A stretch of 64,000 bases of DNA, from contig NZ_JOAG01000016.1 of the NCBI RefSeq assembly GCF_000725485.1, forward strand, positions 62,001 through 126,000, given 5' to 3'. Of this stretch, positions 51,445 through 59,142 are shown piece by piece. This DNA is from Nonomuraea candida (GTDB lineage: Bacteria; Actinomycetota; Actinomycetes; Streptosporangiales; Streptosporangiaceae). A program made the position numbers and the translations under genes. The notes under the pieces are model-generated. The model did not search any database and was not told the DNA's origin. It saw only the letters and a program-made list of their open reading frames with translations. Each line of letters starts with the position of its first letter. Positions within the stretch are counted from its first letter, which is position 1.

Positions 51445-53331
51445 GTGCCGGTTCTTTCGGTGATCGTCCCGTTCCACAACGTCGAGAAGTACATCGGGCC
51501 CTGTCTTGACTCCATCTCCGCCCAGACGCTGGCGGAGCTGGAGGTGATCTGCGTGGACGACGGCAGCGCCGACGACGGCTGGATCGCCGTCGAGTCCAGG
51601 CGGGCGGACGACCCCCGGATCAGCCTCATCAGGCAGGCCAACCACGGGGTCGGCCACGCCCGCAACGTCGGGGTGCGCCGGGCGAGCGGCGACTACCTGG
51701 CCTTCGTGGACGGTGACGACGTCGTGCCGCCCGACGCGTTCAAGCGCCTGGTGGCCTCGCTGGAGTCCACCGGCTCCGACCTGGCCTGCGGGAACGTCAT
51801 GCGCCTCTACCGCAACCTGCTCGTCCCCTCGTGGGCGCACCGGCAGGCGTTCGCCAAGCCGGCCAGGCGCACCCACATCACCCGTCACCCGATGCTGATC
51901 CGCGACCGCATGCTCTGGAACAAGGTCTACCGCCGCTCCTTCTGGGACGCGATGGGCCTGTGCTTCCCCGAGCGCATGTACGAGGACCAGCCCGTCGCTA
52001 TGGCCGCCCACATCGGCGCCGAGTCGGTGGACGTGCTGGCCAAGGTGGTCTACCACTGGCGTCACCGCGACGAGCCCGACGCCTCGATCACCCAGCGCCG
52101 CCTGGAGCCCGGCAACCTGCGCGACCGGCTGCTGTCGGTGCTGCAGACCGCCGACCTGCTCGCGCACGGCGCGCCCAAGCTCAAGCCCGACTTCGACCGC
52201 GACACGCTCGACATCGACATGGCCGTCGCCGTGGAGGCCATGGCCGCCATGGGCCCGTCGGCGGACCCGGGCCTGGTGGACCTGATCGTGCGCTACCTCG
52301 ACGGCGTGTCCGCGCCGGCCTGGCGGAGCCTGCCGTTCGAGCAGCGGCTGCTGGTGCACCTGCTGCACCGGCGCCGCCTGGACGAGCTGGCCGACGTCTT
52401 CGCCCAGGTCGGCGCGGGCCGGCTGCGGCCCAGGGTCGGCTCGGCCGGCCTGCTGCGCAAGCGCTGGTACGGCCGGCACCCGTCGATGCCCGTCCACCTG
52501 TCGGAGGTCTCGGGCGAGCTGAGCCTGCTGGCCAGGCTGGTGAGCCTCGACTGGCGCGACGGGGTGCTGCACGGGTCGGGACGGGTGGCCGTGGGCACCT
52601 TCGACGTGGGGGAGCTGCGGCGGGTGCGGGTGCGCAGCTGGCTGGAGGAGCGCGGGACCGGCCAGACCGTCCGGCTGTCGGAGGAGGAGAGCGCGCCGGT
52701 CTGGGAGGACGCCGAGCAGGAGGACGGGGGGCCGCTGCCGGAGCACGCGTTCCCGTTCCGGTTCGCCTTCGACCCGGCCGTGCTGTCGCGGGCGCAGCTG
52801 GCCAGGCACGGCCACTGGGACCTGTGCGTGGGGCTCAAGGGGCACGGGCTGCGGCTGACGGGCCGGGTGGCCGGGCCGCGCTGGCTGCCGCCGCTGATCC
52901 CGGCCCCGCGGCGCAGGTCGGGGGTGTGGGTGGTGCCGGCGCGCAACGCCAAGGGCGCCTGGGGGGTGCGGCTGCGTACGGCGGAGGCGGTCATCGGCGA
53001 GTACCGCGTGGACGGCGGCGACCTGGTGTTCTCCGGGGAGATCCGCGACGTCGGCGACGGCGAGCCGGTGCTGCGGCTGCAGCGCAGGAGCGACGGCGAG
53101 GAGATGTACTTCCCGGTGGCGCTGTCCGGGCAGGGCTTCCAGGCGCGGGTGCCGCTGGCCGACATCGACGAGCGGGTGGGGCACGAGTCGTGGTGGGAGG
53201 TGGTCATCGACCAGGGCACGGCCATCCGCCCGCTGGTGCGTACGCGGCAGCGGGCGGTGGCGACCGTGGCCGAGCGGCGCTTCCTCATCGACCGGGGCGA
53301 GGACGGCTGCCTCCTGCTCGCCGAGCGCTGA
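51445..53331 (+). CDS. Long GT2 glycosyltransferase with extra C-terminal domain (paralogue A)
   Basis: 628 aa. GT2 GT-A domain at about 1-210: VLSVIVPFHNVEKYIGPCLDSISAQ, VDDGSADDGW, and D-x-D region YLAFVDGDDVVPPDAF. DRMLWNKVYRRSFWDAMGL and MYEDQPVAM then YHWRHRDEPDASITQRR are typical of wall-teichoic and capsule GT2 enzymes. The following ~400 residues include WYGRHPSMPVHLSEVSGE and beta-rich segments of unknown fold. The same plan recurs in the 480-aa GT2 at 59143. GTG at 51445 follows GAGGAG. Sugar unknown. Confidence 0.88.
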   Translation: MPVLSVIVPFHNVEKYIGPCLDSISAQTLAELEVICVDDGSADDGWIAVESRRADDPRISLIRQANHGVGHARNVGVRRASGDYLAFVDGDDVVPPDAFKRLVASLESTGSDLACGNVMRLYRNLLVPSWAHRQAFAKPARRTHITRHPMLIRDRMLWNKVYRRSFWDAMGLCFPERMYEDQPVAMAAHIGAESVDVLAKVVYHWRHRDEPDASITQRRLEPGNLRDRLLSVLQTADLLAHGAPKLKPDFDRDTLDIDMAVAVEAMAAMGPSADPGLVDLIVRYLDGVSAPAWRSLPFEQRLLVHLLHRRRLDELADVFAQVGAGRLRPRVGSAGLLRKRWYGRHPSMPVHLSEVSGELSLLARLVSLDWRDGVLHGSGRVAVGTFDVGELRRVRVRSWLEERGTGQTVRLSEEESAPVWEDAEQEDGGPLPEHAFPFRFAFDPAVLSRAQLARHGHWDLCVGLKGHGLRLTGRVAGPRWLPPLIPAPRRRSGVWVVPARNAKGAWGVRLRTAEAVIGEYRVDGGDLVFSGEIRDVGDGEPVLRLQRRSDGEEMYFPVALSGQGFQARVPLADIDERVGHESWWEVVIDQGTAIRPLVRTRQRAVATVAERRFLIDRGEDGCLLLAER

Positions 53332-53413
53332 CCACCTGAAGGACCGCCGGCCGGGCCGCCCCGGGCCGGGTGGCGCGCGGGGTGGCGCGCGGGTGGCGGG
53401 GCCGGACGGCCGG

Positions 53414-54538
53414 CTATCGGAGCGCGGCGGTCAGGGCCTCGACCACCCGGTCCTGCTCGTCGTCGGTCAGCGCGGGGAAGAGCGGCAGCGACAGCTCCTC
53501 GGCGTAGTACGCCTCGGCCCGCGGGCACAGGCCGCGCCGGTAGCCGAGGTCCTCGAACACCGGGTGCCAGTATGCCGGCACGTAGTTGACCTGAACCCCG
53601 ATCCCGGCGGCGCGCATGCGGTCGTAGACCTCGCGCCGCCGCCCGTCCCGCACCCTGACGGGGTAGAGGTGCCAGCTCGGCCGCACGTAGGCGCGCTGGG
53701 CGGGCAGCGTCAGCCCCGGCACGTCGCGCAGCAGCGCGTGGTAGCGGGCGACCAGGTCGGCGCGCCGCTCGCGGAAGCGCGCGAGCCGCCCGAGCTGGCT
53801 GACGCCGAGCGCGCACAACACGTCGGGCAGCCGGTAGTTGAGCCCGAACGCGTGCACCTCCTGGTGCCAGCCGCCCTCGCCGGGCGTGCGCTGCTCGGCC
53901 GGGTCGCGCACCAGGCCGTGGTTCCTGAACAGCGCGGCGCGCCGCAGCAGGCCCGGGTCGGTGGCCGCCACGGCCCCGCCCTCCGCCGTCGTCACGGTCT
54001 TGGTCGGGAAGAACGAGAACGTCGTCAGGTCGGCGAGCGACCCGACCGGCCGGTCTTTGTACGCCGACCCGATCGAGTGCGCCGCGTCGGCCACGAGCAG
54101 CGCCCCCGCCCGCCGGGCGACCTCGCGCAGCTCGTCGTAGTCGGCCGGATGGCCCGCGTAGTCGACGGCCGTGATCGCGCGGGTCCTGGGGGTGACGGCC
54201 GCGGCGGCGGCGTCGGGGTCGAGGTTGCCCGTGTCGTCCTGCACGTCGGCGAAGACCACCCGCGCGCCCAGCAGCGCGGCCGTGGCCGCCGTGGCCACGA
54301 ACGTCAGCGGCGAGGTGACCAGCTCGTCGCCGGCCCGCAGCCCGGCCGCCACGTAGGCGACGTGCAGGGCCGCGGTGCCCGACGTGACCGCCACGCAGGG
54401 CACGCCGCCCGTCCAGGAGCGCAGCTCCGCCTCGAACCGGCCGACCGCGGGCCCGGTGGTCAGCCAGTCGCCGCGCAGCACCGCGGCGACCGCCTCGACG
54501 TCGGACTCGGTGATCGACTGCCGTCCGTAGGGCAGCAT
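53414..54538 (-). CDS. pseC: DegT/DnrJ-type sugar aminotransferase, PseC/SpsC-like
   Basis: 374-aa PLP enzyme. Motifs: VAVTSGTAALHVAYVAAGL, SPLTFVATA, VDYAGHPADYDEL, VADAAHSIGSAY with Asp151, and the PLP Lys180 in FSFFPTKTVTTAEGG. NYRLPDVLCALGVSQL and YVPAYWHPVFEDLGY match the PseC branch, which transfers an amino group to C4 of the 4-keto-6-deoxy-AltNAc made by PseB. The ATG overlaps the pseB stop (TGATG), so the two are translationally coupled, as in many pseudaminic acid loci. SpsC is the name used in Bacillus spore-coat operons. Confidence 0.9.
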   Translation of the reverse strand: MLPYGRQSITESDVEAVAAVLRGDWLTTGPAVGRFEAELRSWTGGVPCVAVTSGTAALHVAYVAAGLRAGDELVTSPLTFVATAATAALLGARVVFADVQDDTGNLDPDAAAAAVTPRTRAITAVDYAGHPADYDELREVARRAGALLVADAAHSIGSAYKDRPVGSLADLTTFSFFPTKTVTTAEGGAVAATDPGLLRRAALFRNHGLVRDPAEQRTPGEGGWHQEVHAFGLNYRLPDVLCALGVSQLGRLARFRERRADLVARYHALLRDVPGLTLPAQRAYVRPSWHLYPVRVRDGRRREVYDRMRAAGIGVQVNYVPAYWHPVFEDLGYRRGLCPRAEAYYAEELSLPLFPALTDDEQDRVVEALTAALR

Positions 54539-55515
54539 CAGCCCGCCACCATGCCGCGCAGGTCGTCGACCGACAACCACTGCTCGTTGGTGTCGGAGCG
54601 GTAGGAGAAGCCCTCGGGCAGCAGCTCGCCGTCGTCGGGAGGGATGTAGCCCCAGGTCGCGATCGTCGGCTGCACCACGTAGCGGTCGGCCAGGCGCAGG
54701 GTCCTGCGGCCGTCGTCGGGGCCGATCATCTCCTCGTGCAGCTTCTCGCCCGGGCGCACGCCGATCTCGTAGATGGGGCTGCGCGGGGCCAGCGCCTCGG
54801 CCAGGTCGGTGATGCGCATGCTGGGGATGCGCGGCACGTAGAGCTCGCCGCCCTGCATCAGGTCGAACGAGTCCACCACGAACCTGACCGCCTGCTCCAG
54901 CGTGATCCAGAACCTGGTCATGCGCTTGTCGGTGATCGGCAGGCTGCTGCCCTGCTCGGCCAGGCGCTGGAAGAGCGGGACCACCGAGCCCCTGCTGCCC
55001 ACGACGTTGCCGTAGCGGACCACGGAGAAGCGGGTCTCGTGGGCGGCGGCGTAGTGGTTGGCGGAGATGAAGAGCTTGTCGGCGACCAGCTTGGTGGCGC
55101 CGTAGAGGTTGATCGGGCTGGACGCCTTGTCGGTGGAGAGCGCGACGACCTTGCGCACGCCGCAGTCGATCGCGGCCTCCACGACGTTCTGCGAGCCCGC
55201 GACGTTGGTGCGGACGTATTCGAACGGGTTGTATTCGGCGGTGTCGACCTGCTTGAGCGCGGCGGCGTGGACGACGTGGTCGATGCCGTGCATGGCGCGG
55301 GTCAGGCGGTCGCGGTCGCGGACGTCGCCGATGAACCAGCGCAGCCGCTCGTCGTCGCCGAAGAGCTGCTTGAGCTCGTACTGCTTGAGCTCGTCGCGCG
55401 AGAAGACGACCAGGCGCCGGACGGCGAGAGAGTCGAGCGCGTGACGGATGAACGCCTTGCCGAAGGACCCCGTTCCTCCGGTGATCAGAATCGACGATCC
55501 ACTGAGTGTGCTCAC
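54538..55515 (-). CDS. pseB: UDP-GlcNAc 4,6-dehydratase (inverting), PseB
   Basis: 325-aa extended SDR. NAD motif ILITGGTGSFGKAFIRHAL, then the PseB-specific FSRDELKQYELKQLFG, the catalytic set Thr128-Asp129-Lys130 (ALSTDKASSPINLYGATK) and Tyr138/Lys142. GEKLHEEMI near the end is typical. It carries out C4 oxidation, dehydration and C5 epimerisation of UDP-GlcNAc, the first step to pseudaminic acid. The GTG at 55515 follows a GGGGG site. Divergent from the spsF-like gene across a gap with two AGCGCG/CGCGCT inverted repeats. Confidence 0.93.
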   Translation of the reverse strand: MSTLSGSSILITGGTGSFGKAFIRHALDSLAVRRLVVFSRDELKQYELKQLFGDDERLRWFIGDVRDRDRLTRAMHGIDHVVHAAALKQVDTAEYNPFEYVRTNVAGSQNVVEAAIDCGVRKVVALSTDKASSPINLYGATKLVADKLFISANHYAAAHETRFSVVRYGNVVGSRGSVVPLFQRLAEQGSSLPITDKRMTRFWITLEQAVRFVVDSFDLMQGGELYVPRIPSMRITDLAEALAPRSPIYEIGVRPGEKLHEEMIGPDDGRRTLRLADRYVVQPTIATWGYIPPDDGELLPEGFSYRSDTNEQWLSVDDLRGMVAG

Positions 55516-55529
55516 GTGGCCCCCTGAGT

Positions 55530-55593
55530 AGCGCGGTCGCGCTGTAGTCGTCGTGGCACGCGGTAGCATAGCGCGATCGGTCAATCACGCGCT
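55530..55593. promoter_or_regulatory. Two inverted repeats AGCGCG...CGCGCT between pseB and the spsF-like gene
   Basis: AGCGCG at 55530-55535 pairs with CGCGCT at 55538-55543, and AGCGCG at 55570-55575 pairs with CGCGCT at 55588-55593. The two inverted repeats lie in the short divergent promoter region and could be operators for a common regulator. TAGCAT at about 55564 may be a -10 for the rightward gene. Confidence 0.4.
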
Positions 55594-55618
55594 GTCACAC
55601 GGGGGAATGGGGCATTCG

Positions 55619-56347
55619 GTGCGTATTGTCGGCATTATTCAGGCGCGCATGGGCTCGACGCGGTTGCCGGGGAAGGTGTTGCGCGAGCTGGGCGGCCGTT
55701 CCGTCCTGGGGTGGGTGGTCCGCGCCGCCCGCGAGGCGGGGGCGCTCGACGACCTCGTCGTGGCCACCACGACCGAGCCGGCCGACGACGCGGTGGCCGC
55801 CGAGTGCCGCAGGCTCGACGTGGCCTGGCACCGGGGGCCGGTGGACGACGTGCTGACCAGGTTCGTGCAGGTGCTGGAGAGACGGCGGTGGGACGCCGTC
55901 ATGCGGTTCACCGCCGACTGCCCGCTGCTCGACCCGGCCGTGATCAGGGAGGCGGCGCTGGTCCACCGCGCCGTGCCCGGGCTCGACTACCTGAGCACGA
56001 GCCTGGCGCGCACGCTGCCGCGCGGGCTCGACGTCGAGATCGCCGGCCGCGCCGCGCTGGCCAGGGCCGACGCCGAGGCCACCGGCTTCCACCGCACCCA
56101 CGTCACCTCCTACATCTACGAGCACCCCGGCGACGCGCGGCTGCTCGGGCTGGCCTACCGGCCCGTCGCCGACGACCTGCGGGTCACGCTCGACACCGAG
56201 GACGACTGGCGGCTGATCTCCACCGTGGTGGCCGAGCTGGGCGACCGCTGCCTGCCGGTCAGGACCCTGGTGGAGTGGCTGCGCGAGCGGCCGGAGGTGT
56301 GCGGGCTCAACGCCCACGTGCGGCAGAAGGCATTGCAGGACGCGTGA
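55619..56347 (+). CDS. SpsF/PseF-like cytidylyltransferase
   Basis: 242 aa, nucleotidyltransferase GT-A-like fold (CTP_transf_3). The N-terminal signature is VGIIQARMGSTRLPGKVLRELGG, the SpsF variant of the P-A-R-G-G-S-K/R loop of NeuA and PseF. It continues with VVATTTEPADDAVAAEC, HRGPVDDVLTRF and FTADCPLLDPAVI. In this setting it should activate the nonulosonic acid with CTP. The GTG at 55619 has GGGG 7 bases upstream; ATG at 55607 is possible. Its stop overlaps the pseG-like gene (GTGA). Confidence 0.85.
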   Translation: MRIVGIIQARMGSTRLPGKVLRELGGRSVLGWVVRAAREAGALDDLVVATTTEPADDAVAAECRRLDVAWHRGPVDDVLTRFVQVLERRRWDAVMRFTADCPLLDPAVIREAALVHRAVPGLDYLSTSLARTLPRGLDVEIAGRAALARADAEATGFHRTHVTSYIYEHPGDARLLGLAYRPVADDLRVTLDTEDDWRLISTVVAELGDRCLPVRTLVEWLRERPEVCGLNAHVRQKALQDA

Positions 56348-57342
56348 CGGGCGTGGCGCACCGCCCCGCCCGCCGCCGGGTGGGGTTCCGCTGCGACGCC
56401 GGGGTGAGCAGCGGGGTCGGCCATCTCGTGCGGTGCGTGGCGCTGGCGGAGGAACTGTGCGGCCGGGGCGTCGAGGTGGTCTTCCTCGGCGAGGTCCGCG
56501 GCTCGCCGTGGGCGCGGGACCAGCTTCGCGAGCGCGGGCTCGGGCTGATCCCCGCGCCGCGCGGCCCCGGCGAGCTGGCCGCGCTGGCCCGCCGGCTGCG
56601 GCTCGACGCCGTGGTGCTCGACTCCTACCACCTGCCGCGGGAGACGGGGGCGGCGCTCAGGACCGCCGGCCTGCCGGTGCTGGCCATCGTGGACGGCGAC
56701 CCGCTGGGCCAGGAGGCCGACCTCTACCTGGACCAGAACCTCGGCGCCGAACACCGCCCCTTCCCGGCCCCGGCGGGTGGGCGGCGGCTGGCAGGGGCGC
56801 GTTACGTGTTGTTGCGGGACAGCGTGCGGCGGCGGACGCGCGGCCGGGACGGGCGCGGGGGAGAGGCGCCGCGGGTGTTGTGCTTCTTCGGCGGCACCGA
56901 CAGCGCCGGCGTCGCCCCGGCCTGGGCGCGCGCCCTGCGGGACACCGGGCTGCCCTTCCACGGGACGGTCGTCAGCCCGGCGCCGTTCGAGGCGGGCGGG
57001 CCGATCACGGTCATCCCGCCGACCGACCGGCTGCCCGAGCTGATGGCGGCGGCCGACCTGGTGGTGACGGCGGCCGGCTCGTCCATCTGGGAGCTGCTCT
57101 ACCTCGGCGTCCCCACCGCGCTGACGTGGGTGGCCGACAACCAGCTCGGCGGATACGAGGAGCTGGTCGGCAGGGGCGTGGCGGCCGGGCTCGGGCGGGC
57201 GGCCGAGCGGGAGGCCGTCGCCGTGCTGGCCCGGCTGCTCGCCGACCCCGCCGCCCGCGAGGAGCACGGCCGGCGGGGCAGCGGCCTGGTGGACGGCCGG
57301 GGCCGCGAACGCGTCGCCGACGCCCTGCTCGCGCTCCGCTGA
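56344..57342 (+). CDS. pseG: UDP-sugar hydrolase / PseG-like GT-B protein
   Basis: 332 aa. The PseG start is clear: RVGFRCDAGVSSGVGHLVRCVALAEEL, with the G-x-G-H-x3-R motif whose His is catalytic in PseG. AIVDGDPLGQEADLYLDQNLGAE, VLCFFGGTDSAGVAPAWARAL and VTAAGSSIWELLYLGVPTALTWVADNQ complete the GT-B fold. PseG removes UDP from UDP-2,4-diNAc-6-deoxy-altrose. GTG at 56344 overlaps the cytidylyltransferase stop. The stop codon lies inside the first unit of an 8-base tandem repeat. Confidence 0.88.
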   Translation: MTGVAHRPARRRVGFRCDAGVSSGVGHLVRCVALAEELCGRGVEVVFLGEVRGSPWARDQLRERGLGLIPAPRGPGELAALARRLRLDAVVLDSYHLPRETGAALRTAGLPVLAIVDGDPLGQEADLYLDQNLGAEHRPFPAPAGGRRLAGARYVLLRDSVRRRTRGRDGRGGEAPRVLCFFGGTDSAGVAPAWARALRDTGLPFHGTVVSPAPFEAGGPITVIPPTDRLPELMAAADLVVTAAGSSIWELLYLGVPTALTWVADNQLGGYEELVGRGVAAGLGRAAEREAVAVLARLLADPAAREEHGRRGSGLVDGRGRERVADALLALR

Positions 57343-57376
57343 GCCGCTGAGCCGCTGAGCCGCTGAGCCGCTGAGC
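57337..57376. repeat. Five tandem 8-bp repeats (CGCTGAGC) starting at the pseG stop
   Basis: CGCTGAGC occurs five times in a row at 57337-57376, followed by a degenerate unit (CGCAGAGG). The first unit contains the TGA stop of pseG (57340-57342), and every unit carries TGA. Confidence 0.95.
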
Positions 57377-57403
57377 CGCAGAGGCCCCGGAGCCCGCGAG
57401 CCC

Positions 57404-57430
57404 CGGGCCCCGGGCCTGGGCCCGGGCCCG
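57404..57430. terminator. GC-palindromic hairpin between convergent pseG and pseI
   Basis: CGGGCCCCGGGC (57404-57415) can pair with GCCCGGGCCCG (57420-57430) with one bulge. It lies in the 109-base gap between two convergent genes and is a likely bidirectional terminator. Confidence 0.65.
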
Positions 57431-57451
57431 CGATCCTTGAGCCCGCGTGCC

Positions 57452-58495
57452 TCAGATCAGCTCCCAGGTGAGCGGGGTGCCGAAGGGGACGTCGCGGGTG
57501 AAGCGCCGGCCCATCACCTCGGCGGCGGCGTCGGGGGGCAGGCCGCCGGCGGGCCGGATGGAGCGCACGTTCGCGGGCGTCACGGGCTCGCCCGCGCGGA
57601 CGTCGCGCACCACGTACAGGGAACGGCGGAAGCGCAGCCCCTCCCGCTCGGAGGGCCGGGGGCCGATCACGGGCTCGCCCAGCGAGCGCCAGGCCCGCTC
57701 GCTCTCCACGACCAGCGCCGCCAGCTCGGCGGGCTCCAGCGAGAAGGCCGCGTCGACCCCGCCCTCGGCGCGCGAGAGGGTGACGTGCTTCTCGATCAGG
57801 CAGGCCCCCAGCGCCACCGCCGCCAGCGCGGCCCCGAGCCCCGGCGTGTGGTCGGACAGGCCCACGACCTCGCCCGTGAGCGCGGCCAGCAGCGGCAGCG
57901 CGCGCAGGTTGCTCTCGGAGGGCGCGGCCGGGTAGGAGGCCGTGCAGGAGAGCACGGCGAGCTGCGTGCACCCGGCCCCGCGCGCGGCCGAGACGGCGGC
58001 CTCGATCTCGGCGACGGACGCCATGCCGGTCGAGATGATCAGCGGCTTGCCGGTCGCCGCCGCGAGCCGGATCAGCGGCAGGTCCACGATCTCCGAAGAG
58101 GCGATCTTGTACGCCGGCGCCCCCAGCTTCTCCAGCAGCTCCACCGCCGTCGGGTCGAACGGCGCCGAGAACGCGACCAGCCCCCGCTCCCGCGCCCGCG
58201 CGAAGATCGGCTCGTGCCACTCCCACGGCGTGTGGGCCCGCTCGAAGAGCCGGTAGAGGGTCTCCCCGCCCCACAGCTCGTGGTCGTCGCCCACCCGGAA
58301 GGCGGGCGCGTCGCAGTCGACGGTCAGCGTGTCGGGCCGGTAGGTCTGCAGCTTCAGCGCGTGCGCCCCCGCCTCGGCCGCCGCGTCCACGATGGCCAGC
58401 GCCCGTTCCAGGCTGCCGTTGTGGTTGCCCGACAGCTCCGCGACGACGAACGGCGCGTGCGCGGGCCCGATCGACCGCCCCCCGATGGTGATCAC
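57452..58495 (-). CDS. pseI: Pseudaminic acid synthase
   Basis: 347-aa NeuB-family enzyme. It condenses 2,4-diacetamido-2,4,6-trideoxy-altrose with PEP to give pseudaminic acid. The barrel motifs are FVVAELSGNHNGSLERALAIVDAAAEAGA, ALKLQTYRPDTLTVD, YKIASSEIVDLPLI, PLIISTGMASVAEIEAAV, GLSDHTPG and LIEKHVTLSR. The C-terminal ~60 residues are the SAF/antifreeze-like domain (SLYVVRDVRAGEPVTPANVRSIRP). PseI and LegI/NeuB are close, so the exact nonulosonic acid depends on the partner genes, which are pse-type here. GTG at 58495 overlaps the pseH stop (GTGA). Confidence 0.92.
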   Translation of the reverse strand: MITIGGRSIGPAHAPFVVAELSGNHNGSLERALAIVDAAAEAGAHALKLQTYRPDTLTVDCDAPAFRVGDDHELWGGETLYRLFERAHTPWEWHEPIFARARERGLVAFSAPFDPTAVELLEKLGAPAYKIASSEIVDLPLIRLAAATGKPLIISTGMASVAEIEAAVSAARGAGCTQLAVLSCTASYPAAPSESNLRALPLLAALTGEVVGLSDHTPGLGAALAAVALGACLIEKHVTLSRAEGGVDAAFSLEPAELAALVVESERAWRSLGEPVIGPRPSEREGLRFRRSLYVVRDVRAGEPVTPANVRSIRPAGGLPPDAAAEVMGRRFTRDVPFGTPLTWELI

Positions 58496-58983
58496 GCCTG
58501 TTCCCTCCTCAGCTCGATGGCCACGACCTCGCGCGGCGCCCCGTCCACGTCCCGCACGTACGTCCCCGTCTCGACGAACCCGAAGCGCCGGTGCAGCCGC
58601 ATGACCGGCTCGTTGCCGGCCAGCACCTCCCCGCGCAGCGTGGTCAGCCCGAGCGGCCCGAAGGCGTGCTCGACGGCCGCCCGCTCCAGCCCGACCCAGG
58701 CCGCCAGCAGGGCCCCCGCCCGCTCCAGGCCGTCGAGGTCGAGGTAGTAGCCCCAGCGGGCGCTGCCCGGCGACAGGTCGGTGTAGGTCACCACCCCGGC
58801 GGGCGTGCCCTCGTGGTCGTAGACCAGCACGCGCCGGCCCGCGTCGGCGCGCACGGCCGCCCACCAGCGGGCGTGCTCGCGGGCGCTGATCTCGTGGGTG
58901 GTGAAGCTGGCGGCACGTACACGCGGATGGTTCCGCCAGCGGCGCATCACGGGCAGATCAGCATCTTCGACGTCTCTCAGCAC
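58492..58983 (-). CDS. pseH: GNAT acetyltransferase, PseH-like
   Basis: 163 aa. It starts LRDVEDADLPVMRRWRNHPRVRAASFTTHEIS, the usual PseH/SpsD beginning with the R-x-W-R-N-x2-x-V pattern. The acetyl-CoA region is GALLAAWVGLERAAVEHAFGPLGL and the end NEPVMRLHRRFGFVETGTY. PseH acetylates the 4-amino group after PseC. GTG at 58983 follows AAGGGGGAA. It is the first gene of the two-gene pseH-pseI unit and divergent from the GT2 gene to the right. Confidence 0.9.
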   Translation of the reverse strand: MLRDVEDADLPVMRRWRNHPRVRAASFTTHEISAREHARWWAAVRADAGRRVLVYDHEGTPAGVVTYTDLSPGSARWGYYLDLDGLERAGALLAAWVGLERAAVEHAFGPLGLTTLRGEVLAGNEPVMRLHRRFGFVETGTYVRDVDGAPREVVAIELRREQA

Positions 58984-59142
58984 CGCTTCCCCCTTACTGT
59001 TCGTGCTCGATCTCTCACCGAAGGTATCGGATTACGTGTCCGGTAAAGAGCTCATCAGGGACGGCCATCGGGCGGGGAGTCCCGTGGGCCACCGAGGCAT
59101 GCTGCCCTCGACCCCCCTACCGAGCCAAGGAGTGAATCCGGC

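Noticed and set aside
49699..53184. 1161-codon open frame on the minus strand opposite the GT2 and methyltransferase-like genes
   Set aside because: Antisense to genes with clear GT2 motifs and ribosome sites; low-complexity product.
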